This document shows, piece by piece, positions 39,352 through 50,199 of a stretch of 64,000 bases of DNA (position 1 is its first letter; every line of letters starts with the position of its first letter). The position numbers and the translations under genes are program-made. The stretch comes from Colwellia psychrerythraea (GTDB lineage Bacteria > Pseudomonadota > Gammaproteobacteria > Enterobacterales > Alteromonadaceae). The DNA lies in contig NZ_JQEC01000071.1 in the NCBI RefSeq assembly GCF_000764185.1, positions 124,001 through 188,000 on the forward strand, read 5' to 3'. The notes beneath the pieces are model-generated. The model had not been told where the DNA came from. It saw nothing but the letters and a program-made list of their open reading frames with translations, and ran no database searches.

Positions 39352-42027
39352 TTATAATGAACGTTTTATTTCAACCGTTTCAAATACTTCTATTTGATCG
39401 CCTACACGTACATCATTGTAGTTCTTAACGCCGATACCACACTCAGTACCGTTGCGAACTTCTTGCACGTCATCTTTAAAGCGACGTAATGACTCAAGTT
39501 CACCTTCGTAGATAACAACGTTTTCACGTAATACACGAATTGGCGCTGAACGTTTGATAATACCTTCAGTAACCATACAACCAGCAATTGCACCAATTTT
39601 AGGTGATTTGAATACATCACGAACTTGCGCAAGACCAATAATTTCTTGTTTAAATTCTGGCGCTAACATACCACTCATGGCTTGTTTAACTTCTTCGATT
39701 AATGCGTAAATAACGCTGTAATAACGCAAGTCGATATTTTCAGTTTCAATCACTTTACGGGCAGCAACATCAGCACGTACGTTAAAACCAACCATGATAG
39801 CATTTGATGCAGCAGCAAGAGTTGCATCAGTTTCAGTGATAGCACCAACACCTGAGCCGATGATTTTAACTTTTACTTCATCCGTTGAAAGTTTAAGTAA
39901 AGAGTCGGTGATTGCTTCAAGTGAACCTTGAACGTCTGATTTAAGTACCACATTAACTTCTGATATTTCACCAGATGCCATACTAGCAAACATATTTTCA
40001 AGTTTAGCTTTTTGCTGACGAGCAAGTTTCACATCACGGAATTTACCTTGACGGAATAAAGCAACTTCACGTGCTTTTTTCTCATCTTTCACGACAGTAG
40101 CTTCATCACCTGAAATTGGTACACCGCTAAGACCGATAATCTCTACAGGAATCGAAGGACCCGCTGATTGAATTGCCTTACCATTTTCATCGCGCATTGC
40201 ACGTACACGGCCGTATTCCAGACCACACAAAACGATATCGCCTTGATTTATAGTACCTTCTTGAATCAGAACTGTTGCAACAGGACCGCGGCCTTTATCT
40301 AGTTTAGACTCAACCACAACACCGCTTGCCATCTTATCAACAACAGCCGTTAATTCTAAAACTTCTGATTGTAATAATATTGCATCGAGTAATTCATCAA
40401 TACCTAAACCAGTTTTGGCTGATACATGACAGAATTGAACGTCACCGCCCCACTCTTCTGAAAGTACATCGTGTTGTGATAACTCACTCTTAACGCGATC
40501 TGGATCAGCTGACTCTTTATCCATTTTGTTAACAGCAATAATGATTGGCGCATCAGATGCTTTAGCATGTTGAATTGCTTCAATGGTTTGTGGCATAACG
40601 CCATCATCGGCAGCAACAACAATAATAACGATATCAGTCGCTTTAGCACCACGAGAACGCATTGCAGTAAAGGCAGCATGACCTGGAGTATCTAAGAAAG
40701 TGATCATACCATGACCCGTTTCTACGTGATAAGCACCTATATGCTGAGTAATACCGCCAGCTTCGCCATCTGCCACTTTCGCTTCACGAATGTGATCAAG
40801 TAGTGATGTTTTACCATGATCAACGTGACCCATGATAGTAACAACTGGTGCACGAGTAATCGCATCACCTGTATCACCACGATCAGCAAGTACCGCTTCT
40901 TCCAAGGCATTTTCTTTAACAAGTACTACGTTAAAGCCCATTTCTTCAGACACTAACGCGGCAGTTTCTTGGTCAATAACTTGGTTAATGGTCGCCATAG
41001 CACCCATTTTAAACATAGCTTTAACAACTTCAGCGCCTTTCTTTGCCATTTTATTAGCAAGTTCAGCAACAGAGATTGTTTCGCCAATGCGAATGTCTTG
41101 TAATTTCGTTTCAACTGGCTTAGTAAAGCCATGTTTTAAACTTTGTGGGGCAGATAAAGTAGCTTTGCGGCCACCTCGAGCATTACGTCCACCACGAGCA
41201 TTACGATCTGCTGGTTTTTTCTTCTTACGGCGTCGACCTGCTGTTTCATCGGCAGCATCAACTTTATCTTCTGCTTCTTGCGCATATACTGAAGAAGTTA
41301 CATGAACAACTTCTTTTTCTTTCACTTTACGCTCAGCTTCTTGTTCTTTCCAGCGACCTTCATTTTCTTCGGCTAATTTCTTAGCAGCATCACTAGCTTC
41401 TTTCGCCTCAGCTTCAATCTTAGCTGTAGCTTCTTTTTCTTGTATTAGACGAAGTTTTTTAGCTTCTTCAGTTTCAGCAACTTTTTCAGGCGCTTTTTCA
41501 ATATTCTTAGCTTTTTCTACTGCTACTTGTTTAGCTTTAGCTGCTGCTTCAACTTTAGCTTCTGCTTTCTTTTCTGCAGCAACTTCAGCCTTAACGACCG
41601 CTACGGCTTTAGCATTTTCAGCTTCTTTTGCTGCAGCTTCAGCTTTAAGCTTTGCATCAGCTTCGGCCAAAATAGCTGCTTCAGCTGCTGCTTTCTCCGC
41701 TTCTTCAGCTAACTTCTGATCTTCTACGTCACTACGTTTTACATAAGTGCGCTTTTTGCGAACCTCAACATTAACCGATTTAGCTTTACTACCATGACCC
41801 ATGGTCAAAGTTGATTTAGTTTTACGGTTTAAAGTGAGTTTGTTCGGTTTTGCTTCCGACTCATCACCATGTTGCTTTTTAAGGTGTCCTAATAAGGATT
41901 CTTTTTCATCTTGCGAAATAGCATCGGTAGCCGATTTATTCACGCCTGAGTCAGCTAACTGACTTACTAAGCGATCCACCGGTGTTCCGATTTCTTTGGC
42001 AAGTTCTGCTACAGTTATATCTGCCAT
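39352..42027 (-). CDS. infB: translation initiation factor IF-2
   Basis: GTPase that places initiator tRNA on the 30S subunit, 891 aa. Residues 1-55 are the IF2 N-terminal fold; about 90-260 is a long Ala/Glu/Lys-rich coiled linker; then a basic [14 protein letters not shown] segment; the G domain begins near residue 390 ([30 protein letters not shown]) followed by domains II-IV. No internal start was examined for shorter isoforms. Confidence 0.97.
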   Translation of the reverse strand: MADITVAELAKEIGTPVDRLVSQLADSGVNKSATDAISQDEKESLLGHLKKQHGDESEAKPNKLTLNRKTKSTLTMGHGSKAKSVNVEVRKKRTYVKRSDVEDQKLAEEAEKAAAEAAILAEADAKLKAEAAAKEAENAKAVAVVKAEVAAEKKAEAKVEAAAKAKQVAVEKAKNIEKAPEKVAETEEAKKLRLIQEKEATAKIEAEAKEASDAAKKLAEENEGRWKEQEAERKVKEKEVVHVTSSVYAQEAEDKVDAADETAGRRRKKKKPADRNARGGRNARGGRKATLSAPQSLKHGFTKPVETKLQDIRIGETISVAELANKMAKKGAEVVKAMFKMGAMATINQVIDQETAALVSEEMGFNVVLVKENALEEAVLADRGDTGDAITRAPVVTIMGHVDHGKTSLLDHIREAKVADGEAGGITQHIGAYHVETGHGMITFLDTPGHAAFTAMRSRGAKATDIVIIVVAADDGVMPQTIEAIQHAKASDAPIIIAVNKMDKESADPDRVKSELSQHDVLSEEWGGDVQFCHVSAKTGLGIDELLDAILLQSEVLELTAVVDKMASGVVVESKLDKGRGPVATVLIQEGTINQGDIVLCGLEYGRVRAMRDENGKAIQSAGPSIPVEIIGLSGVPISGDEATVVKDEKKAREVALFRQGKFRDVKLARQQKAKLENMFASMASGEISEVNVVLKSDVQGSLEAITDSLLKLSTDEVKVKIIGSGVGAITETDATLAAASNAIMVGFNVRADVAARKVIETENIDLRYYSVIYALIEEVKQAMSGMLAPEFKQEIIGLAQVRDVFKSPKIGAIAGCMVTEGIIKRSAPIRVLRENVVIYEGELESLRRFKDDVQEVRNGTECGIGVKNYNDVRVGDQIEVFETVEIKRSL

Positions 42028-42048
42028 CTATTATATTCTCCGGTGTTA

Positions 42049-43545
42049 TTATTCTTCGTTAAACCAACAAATGTTACGAGCAGCCATGATTAGCTCACCC
42101 GCTTTGGTTTCAGTTAATTCTTCAATATCACTTATTTCATCAAGACCTTGCTCAGCTAAGTCTTCAAGAGTGCGAACACCTCGGCTAGCTAAAACAAATG
42201 CTAAATGACGCTCTAAACCTTCAAGGTCAAGTAAGTCTTGCGCAGGCTCTGCACCTTCTAAAGTCTCTTCGCTAGCAAGGGCTTGTGTAGTCAACGCTTC
42301 TTTAGCGCGTTCCCTTAGCTCTTCAATAATTTCTTCATTCAAGCCGTCAATGTCTAACATTTCAGCTGCAGGTACGTAAGCAATCTCTTCTAGTGAAGTG
42401 AAACCTTCCTCTGCAAGTAATGTAGCAAAATCTTCATCAAGGTCTAACTTGTCGATAAATAAGTTTAATACTTTATCGTTTTCAGCTTGATGTTTCTCTT
42501 TCATGTCAGCAACAGTCATAACATTTAGTTCCCAGCCAGTTAACTGACTTGCTAAACGAATGTTTTGACCACTACGGCCAATGGCCATCGCTAAATTGCT
42601 TTCTTCAACAGCAATATCCATGGTGCCTTTGTCTTCATCAACAATGATTGAGGCTACTTCAGCAGGTGACATAGCGTTAATGACATATTGAGCAGCGTTG
42701 TCGTCATATAAAACGATGTCAACACGTTCGCCACCTAGCTCGCCAGATACTGCTTGGACACGTGAACCACGCATACCAACACAAGCACCAACAGGGTCAA
42801 TGCGCTTATCATTACTTTTAACAGCAATTTTAGCACGTGAACCTGGATCGCGAGCAGCACCCTTAATTTCTAACATCTCTTCGCCAATTTCTGGCACTTC
42901 AACGCGGAAAAGCTCTATTAACATTTCAGGCTTAGTACGACTTACAAAAAGTTGTGCGCCGCGTGCTTCTGGTTTGATTTCATATAACAAACCACGGACA
43001 CGATCACCTGGACGAAATGATTCTCGTGGCAACATATCATCGCGGTAAATAACGGCTTCAGCGTTATTACCTAGATCAATGATGACACTTTCACGGCTTG
43101 CCTTTTTAACAACACCGGTAACAATCTCACCTAATTGATCTTGATACGCTTCCGTTATCAAAGCACGTTCAGCTTCACGTATCTTTTGAACGATAACTTG
43201 CTTAGCTGTTTGCGTAGTAACACGGTCAAATTTTACTGACTCAATTTGATCCTCCGAATAATCACCTAAGTTTAACGTAGGATCATCGTATTGTGCTGCA
43301 GCTAAACCAATTTCAGCATATGGGTTTTCCATTGGCATACTGCCATCTTCAACGATTAACCAACGACGAAAAGTTTCAAATTCACCACTTACACGGTCAA
43401 TAGAAACACGTACTTCAATGTCACCTTCGTATTTTTTCTTGGTAGCCGTTTCTAAAGCGGTTTCCATCGCTTCAAAAATGCTTTCTCGTGGTAATGCTTT
43501 TTCATTAGAAACCGCATCAACAACCAGTAATATTTCCTTACTCAT
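42049..43545 (-). CDS. nusA: transcription termination/antitermination factor NusA
   Basis: RNA polymerase pausing and termination factor, 498 aa. N-terminal RNAP-binding domain, S1 domain ([20 protein letters not shown]), two KH domains ([37 protein letters not shown]), and two C-terminal acidic repeats as in other gammaproteobacteria. It lies 49 bases downstream of rimP. Because NusA acts on intrinsic terminators, the two terminator-like hairpins upstream of rimP may be a feedback site. Confidence 0.97.
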   Translation of the reverse strand: MSKEILLVVDAVSNEKALPRESIFEAMETALETATKKKYEGDIEVRVSIDRVSGEFETFRRWLIVEDGSMPMENPYAEIGLAAAQYDDPTLNLGDYSEDQIESVKFDRVTTQTAKQVIVQKIREAERALITEAYQDQLGEIVTGVVKKASRESVIIDLGNNAEAVIYRDDMLPRESFRPGDRVRGLLYEIKPEARGAQLFVSRTKPEMLIELFRVEVPEIGEEMLEIKGAARDPGSRAKIAVKSNDKRIDPVGACVGMRGSRVQAVSGELGGERVDIVLYDDNAAQYVINAMSPAEVASIIVDEDKGTMDIAVEESNLAMAIGRSGQNIRLASQLTGWELNVMTVADMKEKHQAENDKVLNLFIDKLDLDEDFATLLAEEGFTSLEEIAYVPAAEMLDIDGLNEEIIEELRERAKEALTTQALASEETLEGAEPAQDLLDLEGLERHLAFVLASRGVRTLEDLAEQGLDEISDIEELTETKAGELIMAARNICWFNEE

Positions 43546-43594
43546 GCTACTTAGCCTTTAATTTATGTTAACTGTTCTTAAAATTATTTAACGT

Positions 43595-44050
43595 TTAAAA
43601 CTTTGCGACAAGATTCGCTTTATCTACGTTGTTGATAGCTAGTTCGTAATCAATGCTGTCAACTTCTACAATTAAGGTATCGTTTTCTATAGCAACTAAT
43701 GGCCCTTTAAATTTGCGACGACCATTTAATGGCATCGATAATTTTACATTAATCGTTTCACCAATCACTTCTTGAAAATGTGCCAACTCAAATAAAGGAC
43801 GGTCAACACCAGGTGATGAAACTTCTAAGTTGTATTCACTGCTAATAGGGTCTTCTACATCTAATAGTGCACCAACTTGACGACTCACTTCTGCACAATC
43901 ATCAACATTAATGCCATTTTCATGGTCAATAAACAAACGTAAAACCGAGTTGTTACCCGCACTGATAAATTCAATACCTAGTAATGTTTTGCCTGTTTCT
44001 TCAACTGCAGGTCTTATTAATTCAGTTAGTTTTTGCTCAAATTTAGCCAA
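43595..44050 (-). CDS. rimP: ribosome maturation factor RimP
   Basis: 30S maturation factor, 151 aa. GIEFISAGNNSVLRLFID, DCAEVSRQVGALLD and EVSSPGVDRPLF are diagnostic. The start codon is TTG at 44050, preceded by AGGAGA at proper spacing; no ATG is available. First protein gene of the nusA-infB operon. Confidence 0.95.
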   Translation of the reverse strand: MAKFEQKLTELIRPAVEETGKTLLGIEFISAGNNSVLRLFIDHENGINVDDCAEVSRQVGALLDVEDPISSEYNLEVSSPGVDRPLFELAHFQEVIGETINVKLSMPLNGRRKFKGPLVAIENDTLIVEVDSIDYELAINNVDKANLVAKF

Positions 44051-44115
44051 GCGTTATCTCCTATTATCTACGCTTATGATAAATTCATAAGCAGTACAAT
44101 CAAAAATTTAGATAT

Positions 44116-44135
44116 AAAAAAAGGGCATATAGCCC
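44116..44135 (-). terminator. terminator-like hairpin in rimP leader (proximal)
   Basis: Minus-strand GGGC-TATAT-GCCC followed by seven T, 66 bases upstream of the rimP start. A stop signal this close to the operon start suggests attenuation or antitermination. Confidence 0.65.
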
Positions 44136-44189
44136 AGCGAAATTTTTACTACATTCGCTTTTATCACAAAATTATCAGGCAATAAAAAC

Positions 44190-44213
44190 AAAAAAACCCC
44201 AATTGAGGGGCTT
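44190..44213 (-). terminator. terminator-like hairpin in rimP leader (distal)
   Basis: Minus-strand AAGCCCC / GGGGTTT stem with TCAATT loop followed by further T, 17 bases after the stop of the 35-codon ORF. Confidence 0.65.
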
Positions 44214-44230
44214 ATTTCACTGCTTTCCCC

Positions 44231-44338
44231 CTAGATTAAACGGTTTACGCTGTTTAATCTGGTTATTATTAGCTGAGCTAACAATAATATTAATAAGAAT
44301 ATAAACCACACAACACTTGTGAGCTTATTCAGTGACAT
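44231..44338 (-). CDS. predicted small membrane peptide ahead of rimP
   Basis: 35-residue ORF beginning MSLNKLTSVVWFIFLLILLL, with one hydrophobic helix (about residues 9-25) and a basic C-terminus. It lies about 17 bases downstream of a near-consensus promoter and directly before a terminator, at the place where E. coli and relatives have tRNA genes (metY) in the rimP-nusA operon. The ribosome site is weak (AGTAAG), so either it is translated poorly from a short leader or the transcript is mainly an RNA leader. An inverted repeat AGATTAAAC/GTTTAATCT overlaps its 3' end. I do not recognise a family. Confidence 0.4.
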   Translation of the reverse strand: MSLNKLTSVVWFIFLLILLLAQLIITRLNSVNRLI

Positions 44339-44361
44339 CTTACTAAGTTCTATTGCCGCAA

Positions 44362-44390
44362 ATTATATAGTGGTGCGCTACTAAGCGCAA
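44362..44390 (-). promoter_or_regulatory. strong sigma-70 promoter of rimP-nusA-infB operon leader
   Basis: On the minus strand TTGCGC (44390-44385), a 17-base spacer and TATAAT (44367-44362), close to consensus. Predicted transcription start near 44355. Confidence 0.75.
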
Positions 44391-44600
44391 GGGGCATTAA
44401 GCAATATCGATTAGAAAAGTACATTATTTTACTACCCTCTGACGAATAAATGACCGTAAAACATTTGCTATAATTAATTTATATTTTACAATGCGTTAGT
44501 ATTGAACCTATAATATAGCTATCATTTCCAGCAAAAAATTTGCAAATAGGAGCGAGCCCTTGCTTCTTGGTAGGATTTAAACGGAGCATTTAATTTCATC

Positions 44601-46505
44601 ATGTATAAGTTTTCTAAGCTATTCATCAAAAACATATTATTTGCGTTAATATTTATTATGGCTCTTGCAGTCATAACATTCTTATTATTATCTACCTATA
44701 TAGATAATAAAACCCAAGAGCACCAGCAAAGCATACAAGCTATTAGTCAGCAACTTGCTAGCAATGATGTTTCTATCGAAGAAATGGCGTCAAAACTCGC
44801 TGCCATATTAACCGCCAGCACAGATTACCAGACATTAATTATAAAAAATAATTCTAAAATTTTATTCAATTATAAAAATAACCAAGTGCAACCGCTTGAT
44901 TTCGGCTTTACAAAACGTAAAACAACCTCTGCTGGTAGACTGAACCTACAGGTTCAATACCAACTCAACTTTACTACTATCTTTAATTTCCTAAGCCAGC
45001 TATTCATGGGCATTGTTGCTTTATGTGTTGTGTTTGTTTTTATTTCAGCAAAGCTCAATTATAAATTGCAAACCGTTATCTTTGGTATTATCAGTAAACA
45101 AATTAGTAATGAATTAGCCAAGATTAACAATGCTGATTTTATCACTAATGAAAACGGTAACGATCAATTATTAGATATCCCTGCTTTGCAAGATGGCATT
45201 GCGGAAATCAGGTCAATGATGACCGAGCAATTTAAAAACACCACCAGTTTAGAAATAGAGGCCCATGTTGATACTTTGACGGGCATTGAGAATCGAAATC
45301 GTTTTGTGCAATTCTATGAAAACAACATAGTTAAAGACAGCCCGGTTAAATTTGGTGTGCTACTTATTACTCGTTGCTCTGAGCTACAAACCATTAACCA
45401 AGTGCATGGTTATAACTCAGGCGACAACTACATTATAAAAGTTGCTGATATCATAAAAAGCGCATTATCAACTAGACCAGCAGGTAAAATATTTCGTTTA
45501 AATAGTTCAGATTTTGCCACTATATTACCTAATGAACAGTTAAGGTTTGCTGAAGATTACGCGAAGGAGTTAACGCTTAAATTTAATGACTATCAGCAAG
45601 TCAATGAGTTAGAGTCTGTTGCTTTTACAGGTTTAGTTTATTTTGATAAGTCGAAACCTCTTGGTGAATTGTTAGCATTAGCCGATACCGGAGTCAGTGT
45701 TGCTCAAACTCAAAAAACGAACTCTTGGTATTCACAAACGGATGTCAACATTTTAACAGATAATAGCGCTAATTTTGGTAGTCAAAATTGGCGACAAGAA
45801 ATAGATAGTGTTTTAGATGGTGGCCGTATCAACTTGTTAGTTCAACCCATTCAACCAAGTGGTCGTAATAATAAAGTCTATGGAGAAATATTAGCGCGTT
45901 TTCTAAATGCTAATGATGACATGTTACCCACAGCCACATTTATCGCAATGGCAGAGAAGCTTGATAAAATAATAGATGTAGATCGGTTAATCATTGAAAC
46001 AGTAATCAAAGAAATCACCAGCAAAAACATGCTCGATAGCAGCTATGGTATCAATATCAGCGCTCGAAGCATTAATGATGAACATTTTATGATTTGGCTA
46101 GAGCGTAAATTATTACGAGAGCCTGCGGCGGCTCCTCGCTTAGTGTTCGAAATATCTGAACTAGGATTACAACAAAACATAAAAACAGCTAAACGCTTAG
46201 TAGACATGTTACATCGTGTTGGTTCAAGAGTTACCGTAGAGCGTTTTGGTGTTGGTTTAACGTCCTTTAAATTCTTCAGAGATTTAACGCCTGATTACAT
46301 CAAAATGGATAGCTCTTATACACGTGATATCGACGATGATAAAAACAACCAATACTTTTTGCGTTTGATGGTTGATTTAGCGCATAGACTAGGCATCAAT
46401 GTATTAGCCGAAAGTGTCGAAAGCCAAGAAGAAAAACACACCTTAGAGAAATTATTTATTGATGGTTGTCAGGGTTATTATGTAGGCAAGCCTTCTCAAT
46501 TATAA
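44601..46505 (+). CDS. CsrD/MshH-like degenerate GGDEF-EAL protein
   Basis: 634-aa inner-membrane protein. Two membrane helices near residues 9-31 and 130-150 flank a small periplasmic domain. A GGDEF-type domain follows (DTLTGIENRNRF) but its signature is NSSDF instead of GGDEF. The EAL-type domain reads GEILARF in place of EAL, and ERFGVG in place of DFGTG, so neither cyclase nor phosphodiesterase activity is expected. Length and architecture match CsrD, which directs RNase E decay of CsrB/C RNAs, and MshH of Vibrio/Shewanella. Divergent from the rimP leader promoter; ends at a terminator. Confidence 0.8.
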   Translation: MYKFSKLFIKNILFALIFIMALAVITFLLLSTYIDNKTQEHQQSIQAISQQLASNDVSIEEMASKLAAILTASTDYQTLIIKNNSKILFNYKNNQVQPLDFGFTKRKTTSAGRLNLQVQYQLNFTTIFNFLSQLFMGIVALCVVFVFISAKLNYKLQTVIFGIISKQISNELAKINNADFITNENGNDQLLDIPALQDGIAEIRSMMTEQFKNTTSLEIEAHVDTLTGIENRNRFVQFYENNIVKDSPVKFGVLLITRCSELQTINQVHGYNSGDNYIIKVADIIKSALSTRPAGKIFRLNSSDFATILPNEQLRFAEDYAKELTLKFNDYQQVNELESVAFTGLVYFDKSKPLGELLALADTGVSVAQTQKTNSWYSQTDVNILTDNSANFGSQNWRQEIDSVLDGGRINLLVQPIQPSGRNNKVYGEILARFLNANDDMLPTATFIAMAEKLDKIIDVDRLIIETVIKEITSKNMLDSSYGINISARSINDEHFMIWLERKLLREPAAAPRLVFEISELGLQQNIKTAKRLVDMLHRVGSRVTVERFGVGLTSFKFFRDLTPDYIKMDSSYTRDIDDDKNNQYFLRLMVDLAHRLGINVLAESVESQEEKHTLEKLFIDGCQGYYVGKPSQL

Positions 46506-46528
46506 TGATTTAAACCGCAATAATATTT

Positions 46529-46562
46529 AAAGCCGAATGGTTCACTCTCATTCGGCTTTTTT
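46529..46562 (+). terminator. terminator of CsrD-like gene
   Basis: AAAGCCGAATG / CATTCGGCTTT stem followed by T-run. Confidence 0.9.
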
Positions 46563-46703
46563 GCAGAGTCCTCCTTTGTTATTTTAATATAAAGAAAATA
46601 GAAAAAAGTGTAATACCCTTACTGCTGGTGTGTTGTTAAATAGTATAAAAACACGGATAATGGCGACATTATTATAACTAATAACCTAATGACCTTTAAG
46701 TAA

Positions 46704-47285
46704 ATGACTGATTACCTGTTACTACTCGTTGGCACTATCCTGGTAAATAACTTTGTTTTAGTGCAATTTCTTGGCCTATGTCCTTTTATGGGGGTTTCTT
46801 CACGTACTGAAACTGCTATCGGTATGTCATTCGCCACTGTTTTTGTCATGACTTTGGCATCTCTACTTAGTTACTTAGTTACCACATACCTGCTCGTGCC
46901 CCTGGATCTTGAATACCTCACCACCATGAGTTTTATCTTAGTGATTGCTGTAGTTGTGCAATTTACTGAAATGATTGTCCATAAAACTAGTGCCAGCCTT
47001 TACCGGTTATTAGGAATATTCTTGCCATTAATCACTACTAACTGTGCAGTATTAGGTGTGGCATTATTGAATTTAAGATTACAACACGGTTTCTTTGAGT
47101 CTATTATCTATGGTTTTGGTGCTGCAGTAGGCTTCTCTTTGGTATTGGTGATGTTTTCTGCCATGCGTGAAAAATTAGCTCATGCGGATGTTCCAGGTCC
47201 ATTTAAAGGTACTGCTATTGCGATGATCACCGCTGGTTTGATGTCATTAGCATTTCTTGGTTTTACTGGTTTGGTGAAAATTTAA
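46704..47285 (+). CDS. rsxA: Rnf/Rsx electron transport subunit A
   Basis: Six-helix membrane subunit, 193 aa ([31 protein letters not shown]). With RsxE it forms the inverted membrane core carrying a cysteine-bound iron-sulfur centre. First gene of rsxABCDGE; one base from rsxB. Confidence 0.96.
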   Translation: MTDYLLLLVGTILVNNFVLVQFLGLCPFMGVSSRTETAIGMSFATVFVMTLASLLSYLVTTYLLVPLDLEYLTTMSFILVIAVVVQFTEMIVHKTSASLYRLLGIFLPLITTNCAVLGVALLNLRLQHGFFESIIYGFGAAVGFSLVLVMFSAMREKLAHADVPGPFKGTAIAMITAGLMSLAFLGFTGLVKI

Positions 47286-47286
47286 C

Positions 47287-47856
47287 ATGAACATCCTCCT
47301 TGCCATTGTTGTTCTGGGCAGTATTGCCGCAATTTTTGGTGCATTATTAGGTTTTGCATCCGTTCGCTTTAAAGTCGATGCTGACCCCATCGTAGATCAA
47401 CTTGATGCCCTACTGCCACAAACGCAATGCGGTCAATGTGGCTATCCTGGCTGCAAGCCATACGCACAAGCTGTTGCCGATGGCGAAGCCATCAATAAAT
47501 GTGCTCCAGGTGGCGAAGACACCATCAAAAAAATTGCAGATTTAATGGGCGTTGAAGTTCAGCCTCTTGATGATAGTCACGTAAGTGGCGATGCTGTGCA
47601 AAGTAATCGCCCTAAAGTTGCCTTTGTTATTGAAGAAGATTGTATAGGTTGCACCAAATGTATTCAGGCTTGTCCTGTTGATGCCATTATCGGCGCAGCC
47701 AAACAAATGCACACTATTATCATAGATGAGTGTACGGGTTGCGACTTATGTGTTGCGCCCTGCCCAGTAGATTGTATTGAAATGCGTGAAGTGCCAGATA
47801 CTATTAATAATTGGCAATGGGATTTAACCAGTATTCCAGTAAAACAACTGGATTAG
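47287..47856 (+). CDS. rsxB: Rnf/Rsx iron-sulfur subunit B
   Basis: 189 aa: N-terminal membrane helix, then a four-Cys 4Fe-4S site [18 protein letters not shown] and two ferredoxin clusters ([32 protein letters not shown]). Accepts or donates electrons at the cytoplasmic face. Confidence 0.97.
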   Translation: MNILLAIVVLGSIAAIFGALLGFASVRFKVDADPIVDQLDALLPQTQCGQCGYPGCKPYAQAVADGEAINKCAPGGEDTIKKIADLMGVEVQPLDDSHVSGDAVQSNRPKVAFVIEEDCIGCTKCIQACPVDAIIGAAKQMHTIIIDECTGCDLCVAPCPVDCIEMREVPDTINNWQWDLTSIPVKQLD

Positions 47857-47862
47857 GAGAGT

Positions 47863-50184
47863 ATGGTGGAATCAGTAATCGAGCGTATCACGCGTGGACA
47901 TTTTTGGGATTTTCATGGCGGCATTCATCCCCCAGAACAAAAATTTCTAACTGCAAGTAAACCTATCAAGCAGCTGGCATTACCAAAGCAATTAATTATC
48001 CCACTGCAACAGCATATCGGCCGTGAAGGTGATTTGTTAGTAAGTATTGGCGATCACGTATTAAAGGGACAAGCGCTAACGCTAAGCACTAACCTTATGG
48101 TTGTGCCCATTCATGCACCTACCAGTGGTACTATTAGCGCAATTAAAACCTCAATTATTGCCCACCCTTCTGGCTTTAGCCAGTTGTGCATTTTTCTCGA
48201 TGTAGATGGTGAAGATACTTGGCGTAAAAGAAAAGTTTGTCCTGATTTAGAACAATTATCTAATCATGAAATCATTAAAAAAATTGCCGATGCTGGTATT
48301 GCTGGTATGGGCGGAGCGGGCTTTCCTACTCATATAAAAGTAAATAGTAAACCTGACATTAACTTTCTTATCATCAATGGCGCAGAGTGTGAACCCTATA
48401 TCACGGCTGATGATCTATTAATGATGGAGCAAAGTGACGCCATTGTAGATGGCATAAAAATTCTTGATAAACTACTCAGCCCGGCTTTTATTTTAATTGC
48501 TATCGAAGACAATAAACCTAAGGCAATTAAAGCGTTACAGCAAGCCACTGCTGGCATTGAAAAAATAAAAGTTTGTGTTGTACCGACAAAGTACCCTGCA
48601 GGGGGCGAGAAGCAGTTAATTCAAATTTTAACGGGTAAAGAAGTTACCTCAGGTCAACTGCCTATTCATGCCGGTATCGTAATGCAAAATGTTGCCACTT
48701 GTTTTGCTATTAATGAAGCCGTGAGACACGATACACCACTTATCCGCCGTGTTGTTACGGTAACTGGGCAAGCCTTAGATAAACCACAAAATGTGTGGGC
48801 CTTATTGGGAACTCCCGTTAATTTTTTACTTGAAAAATGTGCCGTGCAAGCGCTTGAAAATGAGAAACAGCCGGTAATCATGGGCGGACCTATGATGGGC
48901 TTTAGCATTGCTAGCGAGCTAGTACCTATCGTTAAAACCAGTAACTGTATTCTAGTACCAAGTAAAACTGAAATGCCGAGTGCGTTTGAGAAAGAAAGTA
49001 ACGAAGTCGAATGCATCCGCTGCGGTCAGTGTAGTGATGTCTGCCCTAGTCAGCTGTTACCACAGGAGTTGCAGTGGAGTGCTAAAGCTAAAGATTATCC
49101 ACAATTAGAAAAACTCAATTTAAGTGATTGTATTGATTGTGGTGCTTGTGCTTATGTATGCCCAAGCCAAATCCCTTTAGTGCATTATTACCGTATTGCT
49201 AAAGCCGAAATACGTCAACAGCAACAATTAGATTTAAAAGCAGAAAAAGCAAAAATTCGTTTCGAAGCACGTAAATTACGCTTAGAAAAAGAGAAAATGG
49301 CTCGACAAGAGAAACACAAAAAAGCGGCTGCAGCGCGTAAAGCAGCAATGAACAAAGCGACACCTGAAGCTACTGGCGCTAAATCAGCCGTTGCGGCAGC
49401 ACTTGCTAGAGTTAAAGCTAAAAAAGCAGCAAGTAAATCTGGTAGTATCGATAGTCAAAATAAACCAGTAGATGCCGTTGTAGATGAGCCTGTAAATGAA
49501 CAAAAATCTCAAGTCGCGGCAGCTATTGCCAGAGCCAAGGCGAAAAAGAAGCTTAAACAAGAAGCAGCCCTGCAGGCACCAAAAAGTGATGTGTTAGATA
49601 AGGAAAATCCTGCGGCAGTTGTAGCAGAGCAACCTGCTCAGGCTGAAAAATCGAGTGTTGATGATAAGAAAACTAAAATTGCTGCCGCTATTGCGAAAGC
49701 GAAAGCTAAGAAACTAAATGCTGCAAGTCAATCTATTGTTCCAATAGCGCCGCCGATAACAGCCGCTGCAGATAAAGTCGCAGTCGAAAGCTCATTGCCA
49801 GAAGACATATCACCAAAAGGTATAAGGTCAGAAAAAACATCCGCAGAAAAACCAGCTAATACTGATGATAAAAAGACAAAAATTGCCGCCGCCATTGCTA
49901 AAGCAAAAAGTAAAGCACTAGCAAAAAAATCCGCGCAAGCTAGCTCTCTGTCAGCGTCAGCCATTGTTGAAGAATCAGTGATTGTTAAAGTTCCCGTTAC
50001 TGAAGAAGAAACAATGGATAGCTCTGCGGCACCTGATGCAGTAAATCAATCCGCTGAAGGTGAAAGTAAATCAGGTGCTGCTGATAAAAAAGCTAAGATT
50101 TCAGCCGCTATCGCGAAGGCTAAAGCGAAGAAAAAGCTGAAAGAATCTAACAAGGTCGACAGTAATGTTACCAATAAAGACTAA
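47863..50184 (+). CDS. rsxC: Rnf/Rsx subunit C with repeat-rich C-terminal tail
   Basis: NADH- and FMN-binding subunit, 773 aa. The first 450 residues hold AGIAGMGGAGFPTHIK, GAECEPYITADD and two 4Fe-4S motifs (CIRCGQCSDVCPSQLLP, CIDCGACAYVCPSQIPLV). The rest is a charged tail with five imperfect copies of a motif like KTKIAAAIAKAKAKK (near residues 503, 547, 605, 664, 743), separated by acidic/Pro linkers. Ala/Lys tails are common in gammaproteobacterial RsxC and vary in length. Ribosome site AGGAG directly upstream. Confidence 0.96.
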   Translation: MVESVIERITRGHFWDFHGGIHPPEQKFLTASKPIKQLALPKQLIIPLQQHIGREGDLLVSIGDHVLKGQALTLSTNLMVVPIHAPTSGTISAIKTSIIAHPSGFSQLCIFLDVDGEDTWRKRKVCPDLEQLSNHEIIKKIADAGIAGMGGAGFPTHIKVNSKPDINFLIINGAECEPYITADDLLMMEQSDAIVDGIKILDKLLSPAFILIAIEDNKPKAIKALQQATAGIEKIKVCVVPTKYPAGGEKQLIQILTGKEVTSGQLPIHAGIVMQNVATCFAINEAVRHDTPLIRRVVTVTGQALDKPQNVWALLGTPVNFLLEKCAVQALENEKQPVIMGGPMMGFSIASELVPIVKTSNCILVPSKTEMPSAFEKESNEVECIRCGQCSDVCPSQLLPQELQWSAKAKDYPQLEKLNLSDCIDCGACAYVCPSQIPLVHYYRIAKAEIRQQQQLDLKAEKAKIRFEARKLRLEKEKMARQEKHKKAAAARKAAMNKATPEATGAKSAVAAALARVKAKKAASKSGSIDSQNKPVDAVVDEPVNEQKSQVAAAIARAKAKKKLKQEAALQAPKSDVLDKENPAAVVAEQPAQAEKSSVDDKKTKIAAAIAKAKAKKLNAASQSIVPIAPPITAAADKVAVESSLPEDISPKGIRSEKTSAEKPANTDDKKTKIAAAIAKAKSKALAKKSAQASSLSASAIVEESVIVKVPVTEEETMDSSAAPDAVNQSAEGESKSGAADKKAKISAAIAKAKAKKKLKESNKVDSNVTNKD

Positions 50185-50199
50185 GGTAACGGATAACAT

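Noticed and set aside
41200-42027. Long open frames antisense to infB and other conserved genes (for example 40832-41305, 41527-41712, 42698-43048)
   Set aside because: They mirror the codon bias of the sense genes infB and nusA and have no family resemblance or ribosome sites.
44051-44600. tRNA gene expected upstream of rimP
   Set aside because: No cloverleaf, anticodon arm, T-loop motif or CCA end could be found on either strand; only the small ORF and hairpins are present.
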